Shown: one piece after another, positions 32,634 through 41,127 of the stretch
Numbering within the stretch: the first letter of the stretch is position 1
Layout: every line of letters begins with the position of its first letter
Origin: Caballeronia sordidicola
Lineage (GTDB): Bacteria; Pseudomonadota; Gammaproteobacteria; Burkholderiales; Burkholderiaceae
NCBI RefSeq assembly: GCF_001544455.2
Contig: NZ_FCOC02000003.1
Location: forward strand, 1-64,000
DNA length: 64,000 bases
Direction of reading: 5' to 3'
Program-made: the position numbers and the translations under genes
The notes under the pieces: model-generated
The model's input: only the letters and a program-made list of their open reading frames with translations
What the model was told of the DNA's origin: nothing
The model's database searches: none

Positions 32634-33524
32634 ATGGCCGGCGATATCGCAAGCAACATCCTTTCTCATCATCGACTCGTGCTGACAGTTGCCTGTCCCA
32701 GCGCGGCAGGCCAGGTTGCGGCCGTGGTCGGCTTTCTCGATCGCCATCAATGTTATGTCGATGAACTCACCGTCTTCGACGACGACCTGAGCCAGCGCTT
32801 TTTCGTACGCTGCGTCTTTCACGGCGTGGATCGCGACGAGACACTGCAGATCGCCGCGTTACAGCAGGAATTCGCGCTCATAGCCGAGCGCTTCGCCATG
32901 ACGTGGGCCATCCATAACGTGGATGCGCGGCCCAAGGTGCTGATCATGGTGTCGAAGCTGGAACACTGCCTCGCGGACCTTTTATTCCGCTGGCGCATGG
33001 GCGAACTGAAAATGGATATCGTGGGCATTGGGTCGAATCATCGGGACCTGGAACCGCTTGCCGTTCAACACGGTTTGCCCTTTCATCATCTCCCCGTCAC
33101 CGCCGATACCAAACCGCAACAGGAAGCGCGCCTGCTCGATTTGTTCGAGACCTCCGGTGCGGAATTGCTGATTCTCGCGCGCTATATGCAAATCCTGTCC
33201 GGCGAAACAAGCCGCAAGCTGGCCGCGCGAGCGATCAATATCCATCACTCGTTCCTGCCGGGATTCAAAGGCGCCAAGCCTTATCACCAGGCGCACACGC
33301 GCGGCGTAAAGCTGATTGGCGCGACCGCGCATTTCGTCACCGATGACCTGGACGAAGGACCGATCATCGAGCAGGTGGTCGAGCGCGTGGACCATTCGTA
33401 CAAGCCGGAGCGCCTGCTTGCGACCGGACGCGATGTGGAATGCATCACGCTCGCGCGGGCGGTGAAGGCGTTCATCGAACGGCGTGTGTTTATTAATGGT
33501 GACCGCACCGTAGTACTGCAATAA
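32634..33524 (+). CDS. purU: Formyltetrahydrofolate deformylase
   Basis: A 296-residue cytoplasmic enzyme splitting 10-formyl-THF into formate and THF. An N-terminal ACT-like domain spans about 14-90, followed by a formyltransferase-fold domain with N202, H204 (INIHHSFLPGF) and D240 (DDLDEGPIIEQ). The start at 32634 has GGAG six bases before it. In betaine/sarcosine degraders PurU recycles folate loaded during demethylation, and its location in this island suggests that role rather than purine synthesis. It follows the LysR gene by 117 bp and ends at a strong terminator. Confidence 0.93.
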   Translation: MAGDIASNILSHHRLVLTVACPSAAGQVAAVVGFLDRHQCYVDELTVFDDDLSQRFFVRCVFHGVDRDETLQIAALQQEFALIAERFAMTWAIHNVDARPKVLIMVSKLEHCLADLLFRWRMGELKMDIVGIGSNHRDLEPLAVQHGLPFHHLPVTADTKPQQEARLLDLFETSGAELLILARYMQILSGETSRKLAARAINIHHSFLPGFKGAKPYHQAHTRGVKLIGATAHFVTDDLDEGPIIEQVVERVDHSYKPERLLATGRDVECITLARAVKAFIERRVFINGDRTVVLQ

Positions 33525-33544
33525 CGCCGCCTAAGACCAATAAG

Positions 33545-33572
33545 AAACGCCGCTTGATCAAGCGGCGTTTTT
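33545..33572. terminator. Bidirectional rho-independent terminator
   Basis: AAACGCCGCTTGA (33545-33557) and TCAAGCGGCGTTT (33558-33570) form a perfect palindrome with flanking A and T tracts. It separates purU from the convergent glycine-betaine operon. Confidence 0.9.
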
Positions 33573-33602
33573 CGTTACAGCGAAGGCTTCATGGATCAGG
33601 GC

Positions 33603-34463
33603 TTATTTCGTCCAGGTCGTTACACGGTCTCCATGTGCATTGATCCATGCATCGGCGGCGGCGGCAGGCTTTGCACCATTCGTCGTTGCCAGCATGACGC
33701 TGTCGATTTCGCCCGGTTTCCACTGAAACTTCTTCAGGAATGCGACCACGGTCGGCGCCTTCGTCTCAAGCCCCGGATTCACCACGCTGTCCACATGCTC
33801 GGCTTCGCCGAATACCTTCTTCGGATCGTCCAGGAATTTCAGCTTGTACTTCGCGAACATCCAGTGCGGCTTCCAGCCCGTCACAATGATCGGCTTCTTC
33901 GCATTCTCGGCACGTGCCAATTCCGCCGTCATCGCGCTGCCCGAACTCGGCATCAGCGTGTAGTCGAGGTTATAGGCCTTGATTGCCTCGCTCGTCTTGG
34001 ACATCACGCCAGCGCCTGCATCGATACCCACAATCCGGCCGCCGAAATCCGCCTTCTTGGCTTCCAGATCAGTGAGGCTCGTCACGGGTGCATCTTCCGG
34101 CACGATCAAGCCGATCTTCGCGTCCGGAAAATTCGCGCCAAGGTCAACGACCTTCGACTTGAAGTTATCCCAGTACGCGCCGTGCGTGACCGGCAACCAC
34201 GCCGACAAGGTTGCATCGAGGTCGCCGCGCGCCACGCCTTGCCACATCACGCCCGCTGCCACGGGCACGAGTTGCACGGGATACCCCAGCTTCTTCTCGA
34301 TGATCTGCGCCGCCACATTCGACGTCGCCACGCTGTCATCCCAGCCTTCCACGTAGCCGATCTTGATGGTCGGTTTCGCATCGGCGGCGATTGCCGTTAC
34401 GCTGGCTGCGGCCAACGCTGCGCTCATCGTGCTGAGAACAAGCAGTTTCTTGATCAGTTTCAT
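33603..34463 (-). CDS. Glycine-betaine-type periplasmic binding protein (OpuAC family)
   Basis: A 286-residue binding protein, signal peptide cut near AIAADA. It belongs to the OpuAC/ProX-like betaine class, not the ChoX class of its three paralogues here. Candidate cage tryptophans are in GYVEGWDDS, LSAWLPVTHG and GWKPHWM. The start at 34463 follows GGAGAAG. It is the last gene of the betaine demethylation block, 142 bp after gbcB, and ends at a strong terminator. Glycine betaine is the likely ligand; it needs an ABC transporter encoded elsewhere. Confidence 0.85.
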   Translation of the reverse strand: MKLIKKLLVLSTMSAALAAASVTAIAADAKPTIKIGYVEGWDDSVATSNVAAQIIEKKLGYPVQLVPVAAGVMWQGVARGDLDATLSAWLPVTHGAYWDNFKSKVVDLGANFPDAKIGLIVPEDAPVTSLTDLEAKKADFGGRIVGIDAGAGVMSKTSEAIKAYNLDYTLMPSSGSAMTAELARAENAKKPIIVTGWKPHWMFAKYKLKFLDDPKKVFGEAEHVDSVVNPGLETKAPTVVAFLKKFQWKPGEIDSVMLATTNGAKPAAAADAWINAHGDRVTTWTK

Positions 34464-34605
34464 TGTCTTCTCCCCTTCGCGGTCCAAACCATTGAGCCTT
34501 TAGAATCACCGGCCAGAAATGCGCTGACTGGTTTTTTTTCGACACCCAGTTGTCCGGATGCGACCTCGTTTTATCCGGGTGCGCCGCCGGTCCTGATGAA
34601 TACCC

Positions 34606-35817
34606 TTACTTGTCTACAACCAGATCGGTCAGCGGCTTGCTGCAGCACAGAAGGACCATGCCCTGGTCGATTTCCCGCTGACGAATGCCGCCGTTATGCT
34701 TCATCTGCACTTCGCCGGATAAGAGCTTGACCTTGCACGTGCCGCACATGCCTTGCGTGCAGGACGCCGGAAGACGCACGCCGGATTTCTTTGCCGCGTC
34801 CAGAACATGCTGCCCGCTGCCGCATTCGATTTCGCGGTTGCTTTTCGCAAAGCTCACCTTGAATGTGGTTTCCACGGGCGCGGCAACAGGTATGGGTGCG
34901 GGTGCAAAGCCAATAGCGGTTTCCCGGTCCTCCGCGAACGTCTCCGAAGATAGCAGCGCATCGGCGACATGCGCCGTCGTGAGTTCAGCCGCGACTTCCG
35001 CAATCGTTTCGAAGGAAAAGCTTTCCTCGTGATAATGCGTGGCGTCGAAACCGCCTTCCGCAAGAAGATCGCGTACTGCTTTCATATACGGCGCGGGACC
35101 GCATGTGAAAATCTCGCGCTCCTGGAAATCCGGCGCGATAAGCTTGAGCAAGGGCAACGTCAGAAACCCCGTCACGCCCGGCCAGTTCGTTCTCGCGCCG
35201 ACCCGTTCGCACACAAATGCGGTCCGGAAGTTCGCTTGATTTGCGGCGATCAGGTCGAGTTCCCGCGCGAAGATGATGTCGTCGGGCGTACGCGCGCTAT
35301 GCACGAACACAATGTCGCGATCTTCGCCCAGTTCATGATGTGCGCGGCTCATGGACATCAAGGGCGTAATCCCCGATCCCGCCGATAAAAACAGAAACTT
35401 TCGCGCCGGATGCCGCGCGCAAGTGAACTCGCCCGCAGGCCCGAGCACGCGCACCTTGCCGCCTGCCTGCAGATTGTCGTGTAGCCAGTTCGACACCTGG
35501 CCGCCCGGCACGCGCTTGACCGTGATCGAAATAGTGTGCGGCCGCGTAGGCGGCGACGAAATGGTGTAGCAGCGATTGATCGATTCGCCCTCTATCTCCA
35601 GTTCAAGCGTGATGAACTGGCCGGGCTCGAAAACAAACGTGCGTTCATTGAGCGCGCGAAAGAAAAAACTCTTCACGTCATGCGTTTCCTGGCGCACGTG
35701 ACAACATACGAGCGTGTCGTCCGTATCGCTGTCCCAGCGTGCGGGAAGCTTGCCCCAAAACTCGGGCTGGGTGACGCGGTTCGGAGCGGGCTCGAACGTC
35801 GCCTGGTCGCGCATCAT
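34606..35817 (-). CDS. gbcB: Glycine betaine monooxygenase reductase subunit
   Basis: A 403-residue FAD/2Fe-2S reductase. FAD-binding RCYTISS is at 82-88, an NAD(P)H domain spans about 140-255 (SAGSGITPLMSM; TCGPAPYMKAV), and the C-terminal plant-type ferredoxin domain has C353, C358, C361 and C391. It hands NADH electrons to GbcA, which turns glycine betaine into dimethylglycine and formaldehyde. The start MMRDQ at 35817 has GGAG upstream. It follows gbcA by 38 bp. Cytoplasmic. Confidence 0.95.
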   Translation of the reverse strand: MMRDQATFEPAPNRVTQPEFWGKLPARWDSDTDDTLVCCHVRQETHDVKSFFFRALNERTFVFEPGQFITLELEIEGESINRCYTISSPPTRPHTISITVKRVPGGQVSNWLHDNLQAGGKVRVLGPAGEFTCARHPARKFLFLSAGSGITPLMSMSRAHHELGEDRDIVFVHSARTPDDIIFARELDLIAANQANFRTAFVCERVGARTNWPGVTGFLTLPLLKLIAPDFQEREIFTCGPAPYMKAVRDLLAEGGFDATHYHEESFSFETIAEVAAELTTAHVADALLSSETFAEDRETAIGFAPAPIPVAAPVETTFKVSFAKSNREIECGSGQHVLDAAKKSGVRLPASCTQGMCGTCKVKLLSGEVQMKHNGGIRQREIDQGMVLLCCSKPLTDLVVDK

Positions 35818-35855
35818 CTGTTTCTCCGCTTTTTGGCTTTGAGTACGCGTTGTGA

Positions 35856-37157
35856 TCAGCGTTTGAACGATACGACTTTTTCGCCATGCGAAGACCGCAC
35901 GGCTGCCTCGTCCGGCGTGTTCGCATAGTCGTCGAGCCGCCCGATGTACCACTCGCAAAACTTCTCCACGAGCCCTTCGGTGAACGGTGAATACGGACCC
36001 GGCTCGTACGCGCTGCTCGTCACGCCCAGTTGCGAGTATTCGACCAGCGCGCGATCCTGATCGTTGGTCGCGCGCCAGACGGCCGTGAGGTTATCGACGT
36101 TGTAGTCAATGCCTTCGCGCGCATCCTTGTTCACCAGCCACTTCGTGCGCACCAGCGTCTCGCCGGCGGACAGCGGAATCACCGAGAAACTTACAATGTG
36201 GTCGCTCATGAAGTGATGCCATGAGTTCGGCTGCGTCCAGAACGACAGGCCACCGAGATCGGCTTGCTCGAAACCGCCCAGCAGTTTGGTCGATGCAACC
36301 TTCGCGTCCATGGTCTGTGATTCGCCGCTGCGATCGAGCGGCAACCTTTGCGTGCGAAAGCCGGTGACAAGGTCAGCCAGCCTGTCGATTTCCTTCGACG
36401 GCAGGTTCATTGCTTCCCATTGCGCCGTGCGCTCGGCAACGGTCTTGTCGAACGCGGCCATGGCTTCTTCGTTGTCGGCGGAGCGTTGATAGCCGAAGCC
36501 ATATTCATAGAGCGAAATAGTCAGTTCAGGATGGTTCGCGACGCAGTGATAGCACTCGCGGTTGTTCTCCATCGTGAGCTTCCAGTTGCCCTTTTCAATG
36601 ATGTCGATGGACGCCGCGACCTTGCAATCAGCCAGACGATGCGGCAGCAAATACGGTTCCATTGAAGCACGCAGCACGGCAAAATCGGCGGGCGGTGTTT
36701 CAGCGAGGCATATGAAAATGAGTCCCGCAAGATTCTCGAGATGGACCTTCTTCAGACTGTGCTTGCACTTGTCGAACTGTTCGCCCATATGCTCGGCGAA
36801 CATCAGGTCGCCGTTGAGGTTATACGTCCAACTGTGATACGGGCACACAATATTGCCAAGCGAGCCCTTTTCCGAGTTGCACAAACGCGCGCCGCGATGC
36901 CGGCAGACGTTATGAAACGCGCGGATCTGCATGTCGTCGTCGCGCACGATCAGGATGGAATCGTCGCCGAGTTCCACCGTCATGTAGTCGCCCGCTTCCG
37001 GCACGTCCGGCTCGACCGCCACCTGAATCCAGTGCTTGCGGAAGATCGCGTCCATGTCGAGCGCATGGATTTCCTCGCTCGCGTAGAACGGCGCTTCGAG
37101 CGTGTGGCCCTTCTTGCGGCGTTCGATCATTGCGCGAACGTCAGCGGAAACTTTCAT
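35856..37157 (-). CDS. gbcA: Glycine betaine monooxygenase, Rieske oxygenase subunit
   Basis: A 433-residue Rieske non-haem iron oxygenase. The Rieske cluster ligands are C85, H87, C105 and H108. The mononuclear iron site includes H204 and H209 in NRECYHCVANHPEL. It catalyses O2-dependent demethylation of glycine betaine to dimethylglycine with release of formaldehyde, which fdhA downstream in the island can oxidise. Starts 63 bp after the etfB stop; length fits GbcA. In Pseudomonas gbcA and gbcB are transcribed apart from dgcAB; here all point the same way. Confidence 0.95.
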   Translation of the reverse strand: MKVSADVRAMIERRKKGHTLEAPFYASEEIHALDMDAIFRKHWIQVAVEPDVPEAGDYMTVELGDDSILIVRDDDMQIRAFHNVCRHRGARLCNSEKGSLGNIVCPYHSWTYNLNGDLMFAEHMGEQFDKCKHSLKKVHLENLAGLIFICLAETPPADFAVLRASMEPYLLPHRLADCKVAASIDIIEKGNWKLTMENNRECYHCVANHPELTISLYEYGFGYQRSADNEEAMAAFDKTVAERTAQWEAMNLPSKEIDRLADLVTGFRTQRLPLDRSGESQTMDAKVASTKLLGGFEQADLGGLSFWTQPNSWHHFMSDHIVSFSVIPLSAGETLVRTKWLVNKDAREGIDYNVDNLTAVWRATNDQDRALVEYSQLGVTSSAYEPGPYSPFTEGLVEKFCEWYIGRLDDYANTPDEAAVRSSHGEKVVSFKR

Positions 37158-37220
37158 CGTGTACTCCGTGTTTTGGTGCCCCGGGCGACCTTGAACGCGC
37201 GGGAAATTTCATATCGCGAA

Positions 37221-38018
37221 TCAGTAATCTACGAGTTGATGCTCGCGCAAATACGCCAGGATCACTTGTGCTTTTTCGACGGAAGTCCCTTCAATTACGA
37301 CGCTTCCGCCACGGCTTTCGGTGGTCGTTGCGGACAACATGCGCGCGTGGCCCGAGCGCTTCTCGGCGGCGGCCAGCCGCACGGGTTTCGCGCTCGCGGG
37401 TTTGACGGACCACGCGGTGGCATCCGGCGCGTTCGCCGCGCTCACGAGCACTTTTTCAATCGCGCCTTCGCGCAGCCTGGCGTACGCATAGCGCGGCGTG
37501 GCGTTGGCCATGGGATGCACGGCGACGAGCGCCGGCAGCGGCGCCTTGATGCGGCGGCGCAAACCTTTCGGCAGGAATTGCCTGACCGTCACATGGTCAG
37601 CTTCTACTTCGATGTCCACTGCCGATGCAAGCAATGGCACACCTAAAGCGTCGGCGAGTTGATACGGCAGCATGCCGCTGTCTTGCGTGCCTTCGGCGCG
37701 CGTACCGGTCAGGACAAGGTCGTAGCCTTTCAATCGAACGCTCAGCGCGGCAGCAATCTCGTCGCCGTCGGCGACTGAAAGCACTTCGACTTTCACCGCG
37801 CCAAGCGCGAGATATTCACGCAACGCGGTGTTCGTGGGATCCCCCGCGTGGATCACGTCAAGCGCCGCTCGATGCTTCGTGGCAAGCGCAATTGCAAGCG
37901 TCAATGCAGCCGCGTCATTCCGGCTGTAGCGTTGCGTCCCGCTGACCGGATGACGGCCAACCGACACGAGCACCGCGATCCTCGCCACACCTTTCACGGA
38001 CGATGCGTTCGGGTTCAT
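37221..38018 (-). CDS. etfB: Electron transfer flavoprotein beta subunit
   Basis: A 265-residue ETF beta-type subunit with TGTRAEGTQDSGMLPYQLADALG as nucleotide-binding signature (quoted from the region of residues 100-125). It pairs with the alpha subunit encoded just before it, whose last 4 bp overlap this start (ATGA), ensuring equal synthesis. Compared with general fatty-acid ETFs it carries an extended C-terminus. Location after dgcB marks it as the dedicated acceptor for dimethylglycine (and possibly sarcosine) dehydrogenation. Confidence 0.9.
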   Translation of the reverse strand: MNPNASSVKGVARIAVLVSVGRHPVSGTQRYSRNDAAALTLAIALATKHRAALDVIHAGDPTNTALREYLALGAVKVEVLSVADGDEIAAALSVRLKGYDLVLTGTRAEGTQDSGMLPYQLADALGVPLLASAVDIEVEADHVTVRQFLPKGLRRRIKAPLPALVAVHPMANATPRYAYARLREGAIEKVLVSAANAPDATAWSVKPASAKPVRLAAAEKRSGHARMLSATTTESRGGSVVIEGTSVEKAQVILAYLREHQLVDY

Positions 38019-39202
38019 GCAAGCGCTCCTTCCAGCTTTGCCGGTTTCGGCGCGATGCCACTGTGCGCCGCCGTCGTATTGGGATTCGCGCGTGCGTTGC
38101 GTGCCGACGCGGCGGCATCGGTCAGCGCTGCAATGGTCTCGGCCGCGTCGCCAATGATCGTGAGGTTCGCCCGTTTAGCAATCGGCGCGCTTGCGTCCAG
38201 ATTGACCGCGATCACATGGCGGCAATCCTTGATGCCCTGCAAATGCTGCACCGCGCCCGAAATCCCGAACGCGATGTAAATGCTTGCATCGACGGTCTTG
38301 CCTGTCGCGCCGATTTGCTTGTCACGCGGGAATTTGCCGTCGTCCACCGCCACGCGGCTCGCGCCAATCGCCGCACCAACCGTGCTCGCAAGGCGCTCGA
38401 ACGCAGGGATGTCCGTCACGCCATTGCCTGCGGACACGATAAAATCCGCTTCTTCCAGCGCGACCTGAGCGGCGTCGATTTCTTCAATGCCGAGGTCTGT
38501 GTAGAGGCTTGTTGTTTGCACGCCCGCAGCGCCAAATTGCGCCGCCTCCACTTGCTCGCCCGCGCCGACAAAAGGCAAACGTGCATCCACTGCGTTTTGT
38601 GCAAGAAGGATCACATCAGGCAATGCGCGCACCGCGAAGGCCTTACGCGCTTGCGTATAAACCGATACGTGCGTGGAGTCGATCTCGACCACTTGCGTCG
38701 CGATCGACGCCTTGGCCTGCGCCGCATATCTACGGCCTAGATCGCCGTCGCCGGTTGCGTTGTCTGGCAGGAAAACGTGTGCCGGCGAATAGGCCGCCAC
38801 GCACGCAGCAAGCGCGTTGAGCGCGGCGTCGGGTGCGAAGGCGCGTCGATCGAATGCGGACAACTCGATCACCTTGTCCGCACCAAGCGAGGCCGCGTCA
38901 TCCTTCAATTCGCCGAATACCAGAAGCACGACTTGTGTGTCAGCTTGCGCGAGCAACGCGGCGGCGGCAAGTGTCTGGCGTGCGTGATCGTCGAGCGAGC
39001 CGCGATCGCTGTGCGCTGCAACCAGCAGCGAACGAAGCACCATGGACGTGGTGCGGCGCGGCTTTGCCTGTTCCCGATGCCCGGCAAGCGCCACGAAGCC
39101 GGTGTCGCCAGCCGCGCCCACAGCACCTAGCGTAATGCGCCGAAGCCCTTGCGCCGTGACAGAAAACGGCCGGTGCGGATCAATTCGTTTGATTGTGTGC
39201 AT
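38015..39202 (-). CDS. etfA: Electron transfer flavoprotein alpha subunit
   Basis: A 395-residue ETF alpha with the C-terminal FAD domain SAGNGV...FERLASTVGAAIGASRVAVDDG, GATGKTVDASIYIAFGISGAVQHLQGI (motifs given in part). About 75 extra N-terminal residues, compared with roughly 310 in typical ETF alpha, distinguish it from the housekeeping type. It begins 3 bp after the dgcB stop and overlaps etfB by 4 bp. Electrons would go from DgcA via ETF to the Fe-S protein DgcB or to ETF-quinone oxidoreductase; direction is inferred. Confidence 0.9.
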   Translation of the reverse strand: MHTIKRIDPHRPFSVTAQGLRRITLGAVGAAGDTGFVALAGHREQAKPRRTTSMVLRSLLVAAHSDRGSLDDHARQTLAAAALLAQADTQVVLLVFGELKDDAASLGADKVIELSAFDRRAFAPDAALNALAACVAAYSPAHVFLPDNATGDGDLGRRYAAQAKASIATQVVEIDSTHVSVYTQARKAFAVRALPDVILLAQNAVDARLPFVGAGEQVEAAQFGAAGVQTTSLYTDLGIEEIDAAQVALEEADFIVSAGNGVTDIPAFERLASTVGAAIGASRVAVDDGKFPRDKQIGATGKTVDASIYIAFGISGAVQHLQGIKDCRHVIAVNLDASAPIAKRANLTIIGDAAETIAALTDAAASARNARANPNTTAAHSGIAPKPAKLEGALA

Positions 39203-39205
39203 TGC

Positions 39206-41125
39206 TTACTCCAACGCCGCTGCAACGAGTTCGGCCACGTCGAGCACGTCAGGACGCGCGCCGACGACACCTTCCAGCATCGCCGTGCAGTTCGGACATC
39301 CGACCGCGACGATCTCGGCATTGATCGCACGCGCGTCATTGATGCGGATATCGGGAATGCGCTGCTTGCCGGGAATGTCCGTGAGTGGCGCGCCGCCACC
39401 GCCGCCGCAGCATCGTCCGCGCATGCCGTTGCGTTCCATCTCCACCACCTTGATACCAATGGTTCTCAGCAACGTGCGCGGCGCTTCGGTTTCGCCGTTG
39501 TATCGCCCGAGATAGCACGGGTCATGATATGTAACGGTCTTGCCTTCGGCGAGCGTACTCTGCGCCAGCGGCTTCAGCTTGCCGCTTGCCACGAGTTCCG
39601 CGATCAGCGCGGTGTGATGCTGCACTTCGTACAAGCCGCCAAGCGCGCGATATTCATTACGCAAGCTGTGCATGACGTGCGGATCTGCGGTAACGATCTT
39701 CTTGAAGGAATACTGCGAGAGCGTTTCGATCAGTTGCGTGGCAAGTTGCTGGAACGTGGCTTCGTCGCCAAGACGACGGGCCGTGTCGCCCGTGTCCGTT
39801 TCCACGCCCCCGAGCACCGCATAATCCACGCCGGCGCGGTTCAGCACTTTCACGAGAGCGCGCAACGAGCGTTGATAGCGCATGTCGAAGGCGCCTTCGC
39901 CGGCTATCAACAATATGTCCACGGGGCGGCCGGGTTGTGCGACCTGAACTTGCAGATCGACCGCCCAGTCGTAACGCGCGCCAATATCGAAGCCATTTGC
40001 GCTGCCTGTTTCACGTAGGTTGGCGAGGGTCTCCGGACCCTTGCCCGGTACGAGCCCTTCCACCAGCGTCTGGTTGCGGCGCATGTCGACGATAGCGTCT
40101 ACATGCTCGATCAACATCGGACATTCCTGAACGCATGCACGGCAGGTAGTGCAGGACCAGATCGTATCTGCCTCGATCATGGTGGAGATGAGCGGCTTCG
40201 ATGGCGCGCCCGAATGCTTTCCAAGAGCAATGCCCGGCGTCGGACTACCCGCGTAGGCGGCATCCGTGCCGCCGACCATGCCGGTCACCAGGTCCTGTAT
40301 CAGCTTCTTCGGGTTCAGCGGCTGGCCTGCCGCGAACGCGGGACATGCCGCTTCGCACTTGCCGCATTGCACGCAGGCATCGAAACTCAGCAATTGATTC
40401 CAGCGGAACTCCACGGGCTTCGCAACGCCGTATTCCTTTGCATCCAGAAGGGGCATCTTGAGTGCGGTCGGCGGCACCACGTCATGCTCATGGCTGCGGC
40501 CAGTGAAGCGTTCCTGACGCGGATGAAACGCAAGATGCAGCAGGCCCGCGAGCGCGTGTTTCATCGGACCGCCGCGTGCAGCGCCGAAAGTCATCGTGAA
40601 AGCGCCTGCTGCAATCAGCAACGCTACGATAATCGCCAACGCACCCGACATGGCCGGCGCCGGCAACATGATGAACAACACGAGTCCTAGCGCAAACGAT
40701 CCAAGCAGCAACGGCAGGCTATCCCACGGACCACGCGACAAGCGCGCCGGCACCGCCTTGGCGCCATGCCGACGGCGCCACACGAACACCGCGCCCACAA
40801 GCATGATCAACGCGGCCAGGAAAATCAGCTTGTCGATCCATGGCGAATAAATCGCCAGGCCGTAATTGATGAACACGAGCCCCATTGCAGCAATAGCGCC
40901 ACCCGCGGTTGCCACATGCGTCTTCGCAATATACGGATCACGCGCGACCACGTGATGCAGGTCGACAAAATAACGCTTGGGAATGGACAGCAGATTGCCC
41001 CAGCCGTATGCACCCGCAGCCGTCGCACGGCCTTCTCGCCAGTATGCCGCGCGCTTGAACAATGCGAATGCCAGACCCGCCACCGACAACCACAACAACG
41101 CGGTAATGACAAACACCGGGCTCAT
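39206..41125 (-). CDS. dgcB: DgcB-like membrane Fe-S protein (dimethylglycine demethylation)
   Basis: A 639-residue protein. About five N-terminal membrane helices come first. Two [4Fe-4S] sites follow (CVQCGKCEAACP and CTTCRACVQECP). A C-terminal pair of cysteine-rich CCG-type domains includes YHDPCYLGRYNG and RCCGGGGG, as in heterodisulfide-reductase D-like proteins. In Pseudomonas DgcB is required with DgcA to convert dimethylglycine to sarcosine. It lies between dgcA (2 bp) and etfA (3 bp), consistent with carrying electrons into the membrane quinone pool. Confidence 0.92.
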   Translation of the reverse strand: MSPVFVITALLWLSVAGLAFALFKRAAYWREGRATAAGAYGWGNLLSIPKRYFVDLHHVVARDPYIAKTHVATAGGAIAAMGLVFINYGLAIYSPWIDKLIFLAALIMLVGAVFVWRRRHGAKAVPARLSRGPWDSLPLLLGSFALGLVLFIMLPAPAMSGALAIIVALLIAAGAFTMTFGAARGGPMKHALAGLLHLAFHPRQERFTGRSHEHDVVPPTALKMPLLDAKEYGVAKPVEFRWNQLLSFDACVQCGKCEAACPAFAAGQPLNPKKLIQDLVTGMVGGTDAAYAGSPTPGIALGKHSGAPSKPLISTMIEADTIWSCTTCRACVQECPMLIEHVDAIVDMRRNQTLVEGLVPGKGPETLANLRETGSANGFDIGARYDWAVDLQVQVAQPGRPVDILLIAGEGAFDMRYQRSLRALVKVLNRAGVDYAVLGGVETDTGDTARRLGDEATFQQLATQLIETLSQYSFKKIVTADPHVMHSLRNEYRALGGLYEVQHHTALIAELVASGKLKPLAQSTLAEGKTVTYHDPCYLGRYNGETEAPRTLLRTIGIKVVEMERNGMRGRCCGGGGGAPLTDIPGKQRIPDIRINDARAINAEIVAVGCPNCTAMLEGVVGARPDVLDVAELVAAALE

Positions 41126-41127
41126 TA

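Noticed and set aside
34530..34600. Hairpin with a homopolymer tract between gbcB and the binding protein
   Set aside because: The T tract is on the plus strand before the hairpin, so it cannot terminate the minus-strand transcript.
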